The notes under the pieces were generated by a model. That model worked only from the letters and a program-made list of their open reading frames with translations. It ran no database searches and was not told the DNA's origin. Below are positions 1 through 9,260 of a stretch of DNA of 64,000 nt, in pieces; the first letter of the stretch is position 1; the number at the start of each line of letters is the position of its first letter. The position numbers and the translations under genes are program-made. Source of the DNA: Oscillospiraceae bacterium (GTDB lineage Bacteria; Bacillota; Clostridia; Oscillospirales; Acutalibacteraceae); contig JALCPP010000002.1 in the NCBI GenBank assembly GCA_022650485.1, positions 184,007-248,006 of the forward strand, written 5' to 3'.

Positions 1-2
1 AT

Positions 3-314
3 TGTGATTCCATGTTAAGGCTTGCAAATTGTGATTTAAAATCCATCAGTTATTTATCCAGTCAGCTATCTATTTTGCAAACTACAGGACTTGACTTTGA
101 AAAACAGTATAAATGTGCATCAAATGTGAAATCAAATCACGGTATCGAACATATGGCGGGTGCTATGGGAAGTCTTACTTTTCAAATTCCACATTCCGAT
201 GAGGTGGAACAGCAGTACTTGGAAGGCAATCTCTTTGCAGATTTGACCTTAAAAGACAGCCGAGAATTTCGCAAAGAGATTGAAAAAATCGTAAAGGAGG
301 TGTTCAGATGTTGA
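3..314 (+). CDS. C-terminal fragment of probable TadZ/CpaE-like ParA-family protein (cut by window edge)
   Basis: The frame is open to the first base, so this is the 3' end of a longer gene; the ATG at 12 is probably internal. The visible ~103 residues hold no diagnostic motif. The tail (a proline-aspartate turn followed by alternating hydrophobic residues and a basic/acidic helix) fits the C-terminus of ParA/MinD-like TadZ proteins. It lies directly upstream of a CpaF ATPase and overlaps it by 7 bases, the usual tadZ-tadA order, so it is co-translated with the Tad-like export genes. The assignment rests mostly on context. Confidence 0.5.
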   Translation, partial: CDSMLRLANCDLKSISYLSSQLSILQTTGLDFEKQYKCASNVKSNHGIEHMAGAMGSLTFQIPHSDEVEQQYLEGNLFADLTLKDSREFRKEIEKIVKEVFRC

Positions 315-1825
315 AAAAGATTATAGACTTCTTTTTTAAAAGGAAAGAGAAAAATTCAAAGAATGATGTTTATGAAGAAGACAATAAAACTACCTCGATA
401 TGTAATAGAGCAAATCAACTGCTTGCAGTACCAAATGAAATAACAATTCCTGTGGAGCTGGGTGTTAAGAAGAACACTCACTCTTTATTTTTTGCTCAAG
501 AGTGCGAGTATAGGGAGTTTTCACAAGTACTAAAACAGGTACAGGAGTATATATCGGAAAACTATGCAAATCTCATTACCGACAGCAATTTAGAAGATGC
601 CAAAGAACAAATGAAACGCTATATTGGCAAGTTTGTTATGGATGAAAAAATTGCGGTAAAGTCAATGAATAAAAATGAGTTAATTGATGCTCTCTATACT
701 GAAATGGCGGAGTATGGTTTTTTAACGAAATACATCTTCGGAAAAAACATTGAGGAAATAGATATCAACTCTTGGCAAGACATTGAGGTACAGTATTCTG
801 ACGGCAGAACGGTAAAGCTTGATGAGCATTTTGATTCACCAGAACATGCTGTCAATGTGGTTCGGAGAATGCTCCATGTATCGAGGATGGTTTTGGATAA
901 TGCAAGTCCTGCAGTTCTCGGTCACCTTTCAAAAAATATTCGTATTGCAGCCTTAAAGACACCTCTTGTGGATGAAGATGTTGGCATTTCGGCATCTATT
1001 CGTATTGTAAATCCACAGAGTATGAAGAAAGAGGATTTTGTACAAGGTGGAACGGCTACCGATGAAATGCTGAATATGCTGTCACAGCTTGTTCGATATG
1101 GTATTTCCGTTTGTATTGCAGGGGCAACTTCAAGCGGTAAAACCACAGTGCTTGGATGGCTGTTGACAACAATCCCAAACGGAAAACGAATTTATACCAT
1201 TGAAAACGGTTCAAGAGAGCTTGATCTTGCACGATATGAAAATGGTAAAGCTTTGAATTCGGTTATTCACACGATTACAAGAGATAGTGATAATGATAAG
1301 CAAAAAATTGACCAGATCACACTTCTTGATATGGCACTTCGTTTTAATCCTGATATTGCAGTAATCGGAGAAATGCGAGGTCCCGAAGCCAATGCGGGAC
1401 AAGAGGCGGCAAGAACAGGTATTGCTGTTATAACAACTCTTCATGCAAATTCAGCTGTTGCAGTTTATCCAAGAATGGTATCCCTTTGCAAACGTGCAGT
1501 GGATATGGATGATAAGACATTATACGGATATGTAACAGAGGCATATCCAATCGTGGTATTCTGTAAACAGCTTGAAAACAAGCAAAGGCGCATGATGGAG
1601 ATTATGGAATGTGAAATTATGCCCGATGGAACAAGGAATTTCCGCAGCTTATATCAGTATATTGTTACAGAAAATGAAATTGATGAAAACGGTAATTTTA
1701 TCATTGAAGGGCATCACAAACGAATACATGGTATTTCCGACAGCTTAGCAAAACGACTGCTGGAAAACGGTATGCCTCTTGAAATGATTAACACCTTACA
1801 GAAAGCTGAGGTGAGTAACAATTGA
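308..1825 (+). CDS. CpaF/TadA-family secretion ATPase
   Basis: A 505-residue hexameric traffic ATPase of the VirB11/CpaF family that would power a Tad/Flp-type pilus or pseudopilus at the inner face of the membrane. Walker A is GATSSGKTT near residues 271-279. The Walker B region with the acidic GEMRGPE signature is near residues 355-361, and the later TTLHANS stretch matches the His-box region. The first ~75 residues are a variable, lysine-rich N-terminus. The ATG lies inside the end of the preceding gene behind AGGAGG, and the next gene (TadB) overlaps its stop by four bases, so 308-3632 forms one translationally coupled unit. Family is secure; the substrate is unknown. Confidence 0.9.
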   Translation: MLKKIIDFFFKRKEKNSKNDVYEEDNKTTSICNRANQLLAVPNEITIPVELGVKKNTHSLFFAQECEYREFSQVLKQVQEYISENYANLITDSNLEDAKEQMKRYIGKFVMDEKIAVKSMNKNELIDALYTEMAEYGFLTKYIFGKNIEEIDINSWQDIEVQYSDGRTVKLDEHFDSPEHAVNVVRRMLHVSRMVLDNASPAVLGHLSKNIRIAALKTPLVDEDVGISASIRIVNPQSMKKEDFVQGGTATDEMLNMLSQLVRYGISVCIAGATSSGKTTVLGWLLTTIPNGKRIYTIENGSRELDLARYENGKALNSVIHTITRDSDNDKQKIDQITLLDMALRFNPDIAVIGEMRGPEANAGQEAARTGIAVITTLHANSAVAVYPRMVSLCKRAVDMDDKTLYGYVTEAYPIVVFCKQLENKQRRMMEIMECEIMPDGTRNFRSLYQYIVTENEIDENGNFIIEGHHKRIHGISDSLAKRLLENGMPLEMINTLQKAEVSNN

Positions 1826-2751
1826 ATATAATCTTATTAACTGCCTGTATCGGAATGATAACAGGCTTTTTTATTTTATTTTCCCTATCTCTATCGGAGT
1901 TTACAGATGGAGTTTTTAAATCCTTTTTAAATGGACCCAAAAGCCTAAAAGAAGAAATCAATGAAACAACGGATAGAAAAAAGGTTGGTTTCTTTAAACG
2001 AGAGATAAAAGAGGTACAGGAAATTTTAAAAATAACTGGTAGAGCAAGCCGTTTTCCAATGCTTTGTATGCTTTCACTTGCTTTGTTTACAGTTGGAACA
2101 TCCGTAGCGATTATGATGGGCAACTTCTTCCTTGTGCCGGTTCTTGCAGTGGGAATGATGCTTTTGCCTTTTTGGTATGTTCGACTTACTCAAACTCATT
2201 TTAAAAAGGATATTGCCGCAGAACTTGAAACAGCACTGTCTATCATTACCACCTCATATCTAAGAAATGAGGACATTTTGACAGCGGTGGAGGAAAATAT
2301 AAACTACTTAAATCCGCCGGTACTTTCCGTATTCAAAGGTTTTGTTTATCGAATTAAGATGATCAATCCAGACATTAATACAGGGTTGCAAAGCATAAGA
2401 AAGCAGATAGACAACGCTGTCTTTCGAGAATGGTGCGATGCGTTGATTGCGTGTCAGCAGGATAGAAGTCTTAAAAGCACATTGACACCAATTGTATCAA
2501 AACTTTCTGATATGCGGGTAGTAAACGGTGAACTTGAAAACTTGGTATTTGAGCCGAGAAAAGAGTTTATTACAATGCAGATGTTGGTGCTTTGCAATAT
2601 TCCTCTGCTGTATTTTTTAAACAAAGACTGGTATCACACTCTAATGCACACAATCCCAGGACAGATTGTACTTGCGGTTTGTTTTATCATCATGTTTGTA
2701 TCTATGGCATTTGTGATTAAGCTAACACAACCCGTTGAGTACAGGAGGTGA
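1822..2751 (+). CDS. TadB-like type II secretion F-domain membrane protein
   Basis: A 309-residue platform protein of the GspF/TadB family. A hydrophobic N-terminal segment (residues ~2-22) is followed by a paired membrane region near 75-115, a soluble helical domain, and two more membrane helices from about residue 250 to 300. It starts with TTG, overlapping the CpaF stop as TTGA. It would sit in the membrane over the CpaF hexamer with the next gene product. Its order after cpaF and before a second F-domain protein is the canonical tadABC arrangement. Confidence 0.8.
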   Translation: MNIILLTACIGMITGFFILFSLSLSEFTDGVFKSFLNGPKSLKEEINETTDRKKVGFFKREIKEVQEILKITGRASRFPMLCMLSLALFTVGTSVAIMMGNFFLVPVLAVGMMLLPFWYVRLTQTHFKKDIAAELETALSIITTSYLRNEDILTAVEENINYLNPPVLSVFKGFVYRIKMINPDINTGLQSIRKQIDNAVFREWCDALIACQQDRSLKSTLTPIVSKLSDMRVVNGELENLVFEPRKEFITMQMLVLCNIPLLYFLNKDWYHTLMHTIPGQIVLAVCFIIMFVSMAFVIKLTQPVEYRR

Positions 2752-2759
2752 AAAGTTAT

Positions 2760-3632
2760 ATGCAAATTTTAATGATGCTTTTTGCTGTTTTCTTTGCAAT
2801 GGGATTATTCTTTATCCTTGCAGATCTTCTAAAAATCCCAAGCTTAGCCGCAGAAAAAGCAATGCTTTCTGCTGTTAAGGAAAGTAGTCAAAAAACTAAA
2901 AACATAGAAGTTTTGCTTAACGGATTTGCAGTAAGGATTGCAAAATATCTGCCAATAGATGAGTACAAGAAAATCCGTATGAGAAACACTTTAAATGCCG
3001 CAGGAATGAAAGAAACCCCCGAAGAATTTATGGCAAACGCATTTGTAAAATCAGGTGCAGTTCTCCTTGGGGTTATTCCTGCTCTTGTATTTTTCCCTTT
3101 GCTTGCTCCTGTAGTTTTAATTCTTGCCGTGATTGTTTATTTTAAAGAAATCCGCAGGGCTGATGAAAAGCTAAATGCAAAGAGAGAAAAAATCGAAATA
3201 GAACTTCCAAGGTTTGTGGCAACTGTTACACAGGAGCTAAAGGCAAGCCGTGACGTGCTTTCAATCCTTGAAAACTTTAAGAAAAATGCAGGTGCAGACT
3301 TTGCTAAAGAGCTGGATATTGTAACAGCGGACATGCGGTCATCATCTTATGAGGCGGCACTTACAAGGTTTGAGGCGAGAATCAATTCAACAATGCTGTC
3401 GGATATTACTCGTGGACTAATTGGTGTGCTGCGTGGTGATGATGGTGCGATGTATTTTCAAATGCTGAGTCATGACATGAAACAGTTGGAGTTGCAAAGG
3501 CTGAAAGCACAGGCGATGAAGATACCTTCAAAAATCCGTATATTCAGCTTTTTGATGCTCATGTGTTTTCTAATGACTTATATCGTCATTATCATTTCTG
3601 AAATCATTCATTCACTCAGCACAATGTTATAA
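2760..3632 (+). CDS. TadC-like type II secretion F-domain membrane protein
   Basis: The second F-domain platform protein, with an N-terminal membrane helix, a hydrophobic pair near residues 95-125, a charged cytoplasmic domain and a C-terminal membrane helix ending about nine residues before the stop. A GTG at 2748 would extend it four residues, but the AGGAGG at 2743-2748 overlaps that GTG, so I prefer the ATG at 2760 with an 11-base spacer. It pairs with the upstream TadB-like protein as the membrane platform for the CpaF ATPase. Function is by family and operon order. Confidence 0.78.
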   Translation: MQILMMLFAVFFAMGLFFILADLLKIPSLAAEKAMLSAVKESSQKTKNIEVLLNGFAVRIAKYLPIDEYKKIRMRNTLNAAGMKETPEEFMANAFVKSGAVLLGVIPALVFFPLLAPVVLILAVIVYFKEIRRADEKLNAKREKIEIELPRFVATVTQELKASRDVLSILENFKKNAGADFAKELDIVTADMRSSSYEAALTRFEARINSTMLSDITRGLIGVLRGDDGAMYFQMLSHDMKQLELQRLKAQAMKIPSKIRIFSFLMLMCFLMTYIVIIISEIIHSLSTML

Positions 3633-3646
3633 GGGAGGTGCTTTTT

Positions 3647-4051
3647 ATGCATAAAATGCTGAAATTTCTCCGGAACAATCGTGGTGAGGGATACATTGAT
3701 GTAGTAGTGCTAGTCCTTTGTGCAATGCTTATAATTGCAGTAGCAGTTAAGGTGTTCCCTGCTTATATTGCCAAACAGCAGGTTGATACTTTCGCGACAG
3801 AACTTATTCGTGAAGCAGAAATTGCAGGTCGGGTAGGCACAGAAACTGAAAGACGAGAGCAAGTTCTTATTGAAAAAACAGGACTTCATCCAGAGATTAA
3901 CTGGTCAACAACAGGAAAAATACAGCTAAACGAAGAAGTCTCTGTTGTAGTCACCTATGATATGGATATCGGGTTGTTTGGTGGTTTTGGTTCATTCCCT
4001 GTTACACTTCGAGGTGAGGCAATGGGTAAAAGTGAGGTGTATTGGAAGTGA
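3647..4051 (+). CDS. Pilin-like protein with one N-terminal membrane helix (DUF4320-like)
   Basis: About 134 residues. A short basic head containing NNRGEGY precedes a single hydrophobic helix (about 22 residues) and then a soluble domain. That layout is shared by Flp/TadE-type pseudopilins processed at the end of a basic leader, and the glycine-glutamate just before the helix fits a prepilin-type cut. A good ribosome site (GGAGG at 3634-3638) favours the ATG at 3647 over an upstream GTG. I recognise the protein as the DUF4320-type partner of CpaF/TadBC modules in Clostridia ICEs. A processing peptidase is not seen in the window. Confidence 0.65.
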   Translation: MHKMLKFLRNNRGEGYIDVVVLVLCAMLIIAVAVKVFPAYIAKQQVDTFATELIREAEIAGRVGTETERREQVLIEKTGLHPEINWSTTGKIQLNEEVSVVVTYDMDIGLFGGFGSFPVTLRGEAMGKSEVYWK

Positions 4052-4599
4052 TGAAAAAACGAATAAAACCATTACAAAACAATCATGGTAACGGTTATCC
4101 TTTAGCTGTTGCCATTACTCTATGTCTTGTAATGATTTTTACAGGCATATCTGAATATTTTCGCCTTTTAATCGTTGCACAGGGAGTTCGTGATGCAATG
4201 CAAGATGCAGTCATTTCTACGGTTACAGAGAATTATGATGATGTGTATCACGGAGTTAGAGAAGGATATTCGGGTGGCTATCAGCCAAACATTGATGACT
4301 TTGAAGAGTCCATTGATTATGGCGATATTTATGATAAAATGGATACAATACTTGGTTTAACAGTAGAAAATGACTATCACAAAAAAGTCACAGATGATAA
4401 GAATAATATCCAGTTTAAAATTTGGAATCTTGATGTGGATATTCAAAATGCACCTTTTGCAAGCGGTGATTTGGATAGCCAAAGGTTTAAAATAAATAGC
4501 TCTGTGAACTTAGAAGTCCCAGTATCCTTTGGAGGAAAACTGTTGCCTCCGATGCATATCAAGGTAGAAAACAGTGCGGGATATACCCCTAAATTTTAA
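4051..4599 (+). CDS. Second pilin-like (TadE/F-type) protein
   Basis: About 182 residues with the same plan as the previous gene: a basic head (NNHGNGY), one hydrophobic helix, then an acidic soluble domain with many Asp and Tyr residues. The ATG at 4051 overlaps the preceding stop (TGATG), so the two are translationally coupled. The parallel heads RNNRGEGY and QNNHGNGY suggest that both are handled by the same processing and assembly machinery, as minor pseudopilins of the Tad-like module. No catalytic motif is visible. Confidence 0.6.
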   Translation: MKKRIKPLQNNHGNGYPLAVAITLCLVMIFTGISEYFRLLIVAQGVRDAMQDAVISTVTENYDDVYHGVREGYSGGYQPNIDDFEESIDYGDIYDKMDTILGLTVENDYHKKVTDDKNNIQFKIWNLDVDIQNAPFASGDLDSQRFKINSSVNLEVPVSFGGKLLPPMHIKVENSAGYTPKF

Positions 4600-4641
4600 C
4601 TTTATGATAACTTTTAAATCTTTAGTAGACTTTTAGAAAAC

Positions 4642-4683
4642 CTTGTGATACGGTTTGACTTACTTGTGATACGGTTTGACTTA
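4642..4683 (+). repeat. Perfect 21-bp tandem duplication
   Basis: CTTGTGATACGGTTTGACTTA occurs twice head to tail with no mismatch in the 118-base gap between two genes. The second copy ends in TTGACT, which lies 17 bases from TATAAG (4699-4704). That hexamer overlaps the AAGGAGG of the next gene, so a transcript from it would lack the ribosome site; I therefore do not call a promoter. Confidence 0.8.
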
Positions 4684-4717
4684 ATAGAAGAATTTATATA
4701 TAAGGAGGCCTCAGTTT

Positions 4718-5248
4718 ATGAAAAATATAAATGATAAAACCAAAAAGTGGCTCATCATAACAGGCGGTATAGTAATAAGCGTTGCACTGATTGTTATGAT
4801 AGGGGTAAGATTTCAGAAACCTCCTGTAAAGGATGTCGATATTTCCTCTCAAAGCAGTGAGGTTCAAGATGTAGTGACAAAAACACCCACTACTTCAGAA
4901 AAAGAAGATGAAATTAAGGTACCGTCTATTGACGTTACACAGCAGACGGAAACGGATAACGGAGCAGTAGATAAAGGTACAGAACAGAAAATTCAAGGAG
5001 ATGCTGAAAAGCCTACATATACGGAAGAACAGCTTACAAATCCAAATCAAAAGCCAAATGGTGATAAAGTAACAGCAGAAGATAAGCCCGTTGAACACGA
5101 TAAAGTGGAAAAACCGACTGCACCATCACAAAATACATCTGGTGGGTTACCTGGATTCGATAATGTACCCGATGGCGGTGAAAATAATGGTGAGTATGTA
5201 GATGGTGACGGTGATATCAATAAGCAAGTAGGAAATATGGGACAATAA
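4718..5248 (+). CDS. Membrane-anchored low-complexity protein (DUF6550-like)
   Basis: 176 residues: a cytoplasmic lysine-rich head, one membrane helix (about residues 13-31), then a long extracytoplasmic tail rich in Thr, Glu, Asp, Lys, Pro and Gly with no Cys. It looks like a disordered linker or wall-spanning stalk. AAGGAGG at 4702-4708 sets the start. The gene lies between the pilin-like proteins and a large secreted protein, and is followed by an intrinsic terminator-like hairpin. I infer a structural role in the surface or export module; no enzymatic role is suggested. Confidence 0.6.
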   Translation: MKNINDKTKKWLIITGGIVISVALIVMIGVRFQKPPVKDVDISSQSSEVQDVVTKTPTTSEKEDEIKVPSIDVTQQTETDNGAVDKGTEQKIQGDAEKPTYTEEQLTNPNQKPNGDKVTAEDKPVEHDKVEKPTAPSQNTSGGLPGFDNVPDGGENNGEYVDGDGDINKQVGNMGQ

Positions 5249-5263
5249 AAAATAATCAAAGTT

Positions 5264-5292
5264 AATGCACTGCAGAAGCAGTGCATTTTTTC
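5264..5292 (+). terminator. Intrinsic terminator-like hairpin inside the operon
   Basis: A perfect 10-bp stem AATGCACTGC / GCAGTGCATT with an AGAA loop is followed by a T-run. It lies 15 bases past one stop and just before the ribosome site of the next gene, so it probably acts as an attenuator. Confidence 0.75.
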
Positions 5293-5310
5293 TTGGGGAA
5301 AGGAGCCTTA

Positions 5311-6518
5311 ATGAAAAAGCTATTAACAACAATATGTATTTCTCTAATCATTATCTGCTGTTATTCTATATCTGTTTTTGCTGTTGGGGATGGAAATATT
5401 GATGGCGGAGGTGGAGGAATGGGTAGCGGAACAAGTAACAATGTATGGTCACCTGGAATGGATGGTGTGCGTGTAACAGTAGTCAGAGCAAGTGATCACG
5501 CTGTAGTTACAGCTCCCATTGATTTAACAAATAAAAAACCGCCATCCGAAATTTATCATTTTGGGAAGATAAGCAAACTACAATACAACAACGGTAGAGG
5601 GCTATCTCCTATACAGGGAGGTTATAGTTTTAAAAACCCTGCACAAGCAATGCCAAGAATAGTCAGTACCAATGGTAGAAGTAATATTGATGCTATAAAA
5701 AAATATTTCTGCTCAGAATATATAATTAAAAGAATTGCAGAAATAACAGGCATGAATTACGATGTGCTAATTGGCGGAGAGTATAAGCTATTGCTTGAAC
5801 CAATAGCCTATTACAAATTCGAGGGTGTTATGATTGCAACCACTGCAACTGAGGCGGCCATGTATGATGAAAAGGTCAGTGGATTGCTGCGAAAGCGGAT
5901 GGTTTCTTTATCTCACAAAAACCTACCGCTTGCAATGTTTTTGGAGGTATCTGATTTGGGATATCCTGCATGGAATGGTAGTACAACAAAGGCGGCAACC
6001 AATGCGGATATTAAATCATCGCTTGGACTTGGGGTCGTACGTTTTACGGAACAACCAGAACCACCTGTTGTTTCAACGTACGATTATGAATACCGCGTAA
6101 ACACAGAGGTCATCACCTCCGTTATGATTAGCGGTGGGCAGTCTGATCCTGACAATCCGACTCTTGTCAGCTTTCATATTAAAGGTAAAACCTATAATGT
6201 AGGCAATATATATTATCCCGAAGGTGACAGTCAGCTTGCATGGGTAAAATGGACTACTCCCGATACAGAACAGAATATGAACATAGATGTAACTGTAAAA
6301 GGCCCAGGAGGAACTGATAAAACCACCATTCATTGCAAAATTGTTGACCTTGATAAAAATCCGCCACCAAACCCTGTTGCTGATGATAGAAATGATGACT
6401 TTTCATTATCACTTATTCCTCAAAAAGCAGAAAAAACAAGGGCAGAATGGACTGTTTGGGATCCATGGTGGCATGAATATTGGGTATGGCATAGTACAGG
6501 TGAAAATAGTGGATATTG
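5311..6518 (+). CDS. Large secreted ICE protein, 5' exon (split by group II intron)
   Basis: The 5' part of a gene completed at 9261-9741. The ATG at 5311, behind AAAGGAG, starts a clear signal peptide (MKK, hydrophobic core, Ala-Val-Gly junction near residues 24-26). A Gly-rich linker and beta-rich domains follow. The last codons before the break encode SGYW, with the break inside the final Trp codon. Removing 6519-9260 joins TG to G in frame, giving a 562-residue protein. Without splicing, translation runs 13 residues into the intron and stops at 6556-6558. I do not recognise a catalytic domain. It probably belongs to the surface or export module. Confidence 0.75.
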
Positions 6519-7274
6519 GTGCGACCATGCGCGTCTCGTTTCTGGACAATCTGCATAGAAATATGCAATAAAACCAGACAGGACATTCCGTTCAGGAATA
6601 ACCTGAACTCTGCATTTGAAGTGGCGGGTGCAATTCCCGCCTGACCTTGTGTGAAAGGTTACAAAATCCCTAATACTCCGACGTGCATTGGGCGGCAATG
6701 AGCCTCTTGTACGAAGCTCGGTGAAGAGCGGTGAAAATGTCTGCGATGGCAGGAGTAACCGCAGGGGGCTATAAAACGGTCATGTCCAGAATGTCGAAAG
6801 ACCGGCGAATACTCGAGCGTACGGCTCGTAACACCAAGGACATCGAAATGAAGATGTCCGCCCCAGTTTGGGGTACTGCCGTTGAAAAGCACTTGTGATC
6901 GTGCTATTCAACAGAAAACCATAGGCATTAGCCGTGGTCAACAGTCCTTTGCAACAATCACACCAGTAAAGGATGGCAGTCGGGCTACAGAGTAGGGCTA
7001 AAACCGTTATGAAAAGCTAAAATGTAGGGAACGAGAGAACCACGGCAGAGAACGGCGATTACGCCGTAAAAGAGGGATTGCACTCGCTCTAACAGGTAGG
7101 AAATGACTTGTGAAGCCGTGGGGCATCAGCCCGTAGTAGTGATGAAGCCCCTGTAATGGGGGTGGAGCGAAGGGGCATAGTCTGTACAGTAATCATGTGA
7201 CCAGTCTGTCGAGGAAGCCGTAGGCGAACCTGACTAAAACCAGAAACACCCAAATCCGAAAGGAGGTGGTGCGT

Positions 7275-9164
7275 ATGGCACAACAATTCGACTACCCGAA
7301 GAACGAAACAGACTTGCGTGTCACGCTTGACGCACTTTATTCTACAGCAAAAACAGCAGTGGACGGCGGCAAACGCCCGTCGTTCACAGGACTAATCGAA
7401 CTCATGTCGTGTGAGGCGACCATAATGACCGCCATACACAATATCAAAGCCAATAAGGGAAGCGAAACGCCCGGTGTAGATGGCTGGAAAATGCAGAGGG
7501 ATTATCTTCAAAAACCTTTTCGCTGGGTTATCAACGATATTCAGCGTGTATTCAGCCACTTTGTACCTGAGAAGATACGCCGGGTTTATATCGACAAACC
7601 GGGAAAAGCCGAAAAACGCCCATTGGGAATCCCAGCTATTCGGGATAGAATCGTGCAGGAGTGTATCAGGATTGTACTTGAGCCTATCTTAGAAGCGCAG
7701 TCCTACAAATATTCCTTTGGATTTCGACCCATGCGGGATACTCAAATGGCGATGGAATGTATAACCAACTATGTACACAAAACAGGCTATCACTGGATTG
7801 TCGAGGGTGACATCAGCAAATGCTTTGACCGCATAAACCATGGAACTCTGCTCAAACGCCTTTATCATATCGGCGTAAAAGATAAGCGGTTACTCCAAAT
7901 TGTCAAGGTGATGCTGAAAGCTGGAATTATCGGAGAATGCGAGATAAATGAGGACGGTACTCCTCAGGGGGGCATTTTATCGCCTTTGCTGGCGAATGTC
8001 TACATGGATATTTTAGATGAGTGGGTCAGCAAGCAATGGCTTACCAAAAGCACTCGTTACGAGTATTCACGGCATGATGGGAAAATAGATTCACTTCGTA
8101 AAAGAAGTAATCTGCGCCCCGCCTACCTCATTCGTTATGCCGATGATTTTGTGCTGATAACAAACAGCCACGCAAACGCCCTATGGTGGAAAGACAGCAT
8201 AAAAGCATTCTTAGAGAATGTCATGAGATTGAGTTTGTCCGAAGAAAAAACGCTGATTACCGATGTGCGCCGAAAGCATATTCATTTTCTTGGATATGAG
8301 TACAAGGTAGTGCCGGGCAAGGCGAAAAAAGGGTATATTCCCCGCACCCTGCCCGACCGCAAGAGATTGAAACGTAAAGTTGACGAAATATCCGCAGAAT
8401 GGAGGAAAATACCTCTTTCCGCAAGCCGGGAGAAAGTCATTCACGAACTGAACCTGATAAACAGCAAAATCCGTGGGCTGATAAACTATTACGAGAATTG
8501 CACATGGGTCAATGCCACAATGAAGAAGTATAGCCGACAACTGGAAGGAGCCGCAAAAAGGCGGCTGAAACAGTACAAAGGCAAGCTGATTCCGGCGAAC
8601 CAAACGCAGAATCTTATAAATGTGCATCAATGTTATACCACAAAAATCCCATCAATCAGATTTCGTGATATATGGATTGGCGTAAGCCGCTTGGACTTTT
8701 GTTGCTGGAAGAAGCCGGTTGGCAAGATACAGGCAGAAACGCCGTACACAGAGGAAGGCAGAACAATCTACTTCCAAAGGACACGAAAGAAGCGCATGAA
8801 CGCTCGATTGGACGAAATAATCAGCATGGAAACATCAGAGCTGGTATCGTCCGGACAGGCTGGTCGGAATTATAATTTTGAGTTCTTTATGAATAGAGCC
8901 TACGCCTTAAATCGGGATAAGCTGAAATGTCGTGTCTGCGGAAGATGGCTAATAACCGGAAAACTGTGTACCCATAGGATTAATCCCCATCTGCCATTGG
9001 GCAAGGTAAACAAAGTGAATAACCTTGCTTCAATGGATAGACAATGCTTTGCACTCGTCAACAATAGAAACGCCGATATCTCACACTTTGATACGAAAAC
9101 ACGCAGTAAAGTTGAAAAATTTAGGAAACAACTGGTTAAATCACATAATAAAACAACTGTATAG
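7275..9164 (+). CDS. ltrA: Group II intron-encoded reverse transcriptase/maturase (LtrA-like)
   Basis: About 629 residues. Reverse-transcriptase blocks run from about residue 55 to 340, including GTPQGGILSPLL and the catalytic RYADDF motif with both aspartates intact. The maturase (X) domain follows, with LINYYENC near residue 400. The C-terminus holds an HNH-like region starting CRVCG and continuing to NPHLPLGKVNKV, but the second metal-binding half reads MDRQCFALVNN where CHxLVH-type residues are usual. The ATG at 7275 follows AAAGGAGGTGG. The protein assists splicing and retrohoming; RT activity looks intact, while the endonuclease may be impaired. Confidence 0.92.
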   Translation: MAQQFDYPKNETDLRVTLDALYSTAKTAVDGGKRPSFTGLIELMSCEATIMTAIHNIKANKGSETPGVDGWKMQRDYLQKPFRWVINDIQRVFSHFVPEKIRRVYIDKPGKAEKRPLGIPAIRDRIVQECIRIVLEPILEAQSYKYSFGFRPMRDTQMAMECITNYVHKTGYHWIVEGDISKCFDRINHGTLLKRLYHIGVKDKRLLQIVKVMLKAGIIGECEINEDGTPQGGILSPLLANVYMDILDEWVSKQWLTKSTRYEYSRHDGKIDSLRKRSNLRPAYLIRYADDFVLITNSHANALWWKDSIKAFLENVMRLSLSEEKTLITDVRRKHIHFLGYEYKVVPGKAKKGYIPRTLPDRKRLKRKVDEISAEWRKIPLSASREKVIHELNLINSKIRGLINYYENCTWVNATMKKYSRQLEGAAKRRLKQYKGKLIPANQTQNLINVHQCYTTKIPSIRFRDIWIGVSRLDFCCWKKPVGKIQAETPYTEEGRTIYFQRTRKKRMNARLDEIISMETSELVSSGQAGRNYNFEFFMNRAYALNRDKLKCRVCGRWLITGKLCTHRINPHLPLGKVNKVNNLASMDRQCFALVNNRNADISHFDTKTRSKVEKFRKQLVKSHNKTTV

Positions 9165-9167
9165 ATG

Positions 9168-9203
9168 GAGCGCCGTGTGAGGGGAAACTCTCACGCACGG
9201 TGC
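9168..9203 (+). ncRNA. Group II intron domain V-like hairpin
   Basis: Starting four bases after the maturase stop, GAGCGCCGTGTGAGG closes over a GGAAAC loop onto CTCTCACGCACGGTGC. The hairpin size, the GAGC start and the GNRA-like loop match catalytic domain V. A domain VI-like segment follows before the 3' end at 9260. Confidence 0.75.
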
Positions 9204-9260
9204 GAAGCGGGGGAAAAGCCCTCTGACTGCTCATTTGGGAGTCCAGAATGAGTAAAAGAT

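Larger units (their letters stand above)
6519..9260 (+). mobile_element. Group II intron (2742 bp) with reverse-transcriptase/maturase
   Basis: The element starts with GTGCG(ACC), the group II 5' splice consensus. It has a long structured non-coding 5' part (6559-7265), an internal maturase gene, a domain V-like hairpin shortly after that gene, and ends in AT, fitting the 3' AY rule. Exact excision restores the reading frame of the interrupted ICE gene, strong independent support for the boundaries. It has inserted in the sense orientation, so splicing could keep the host gene functional. I did not pair exon- and intron-binding sites. Confidence 0.88.

Noticed and set aside
4676..4704. TTGACT-17-TATAAG promoter before 4718
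   Set aside because: A transcript from it would lack the ribosome site, which overlaps the -10.
7481..8875. Secondary frames inside the maturase gene
   Set aside because: They overlap the intact reverse transcriptase in other frames and have no ribosome sites.
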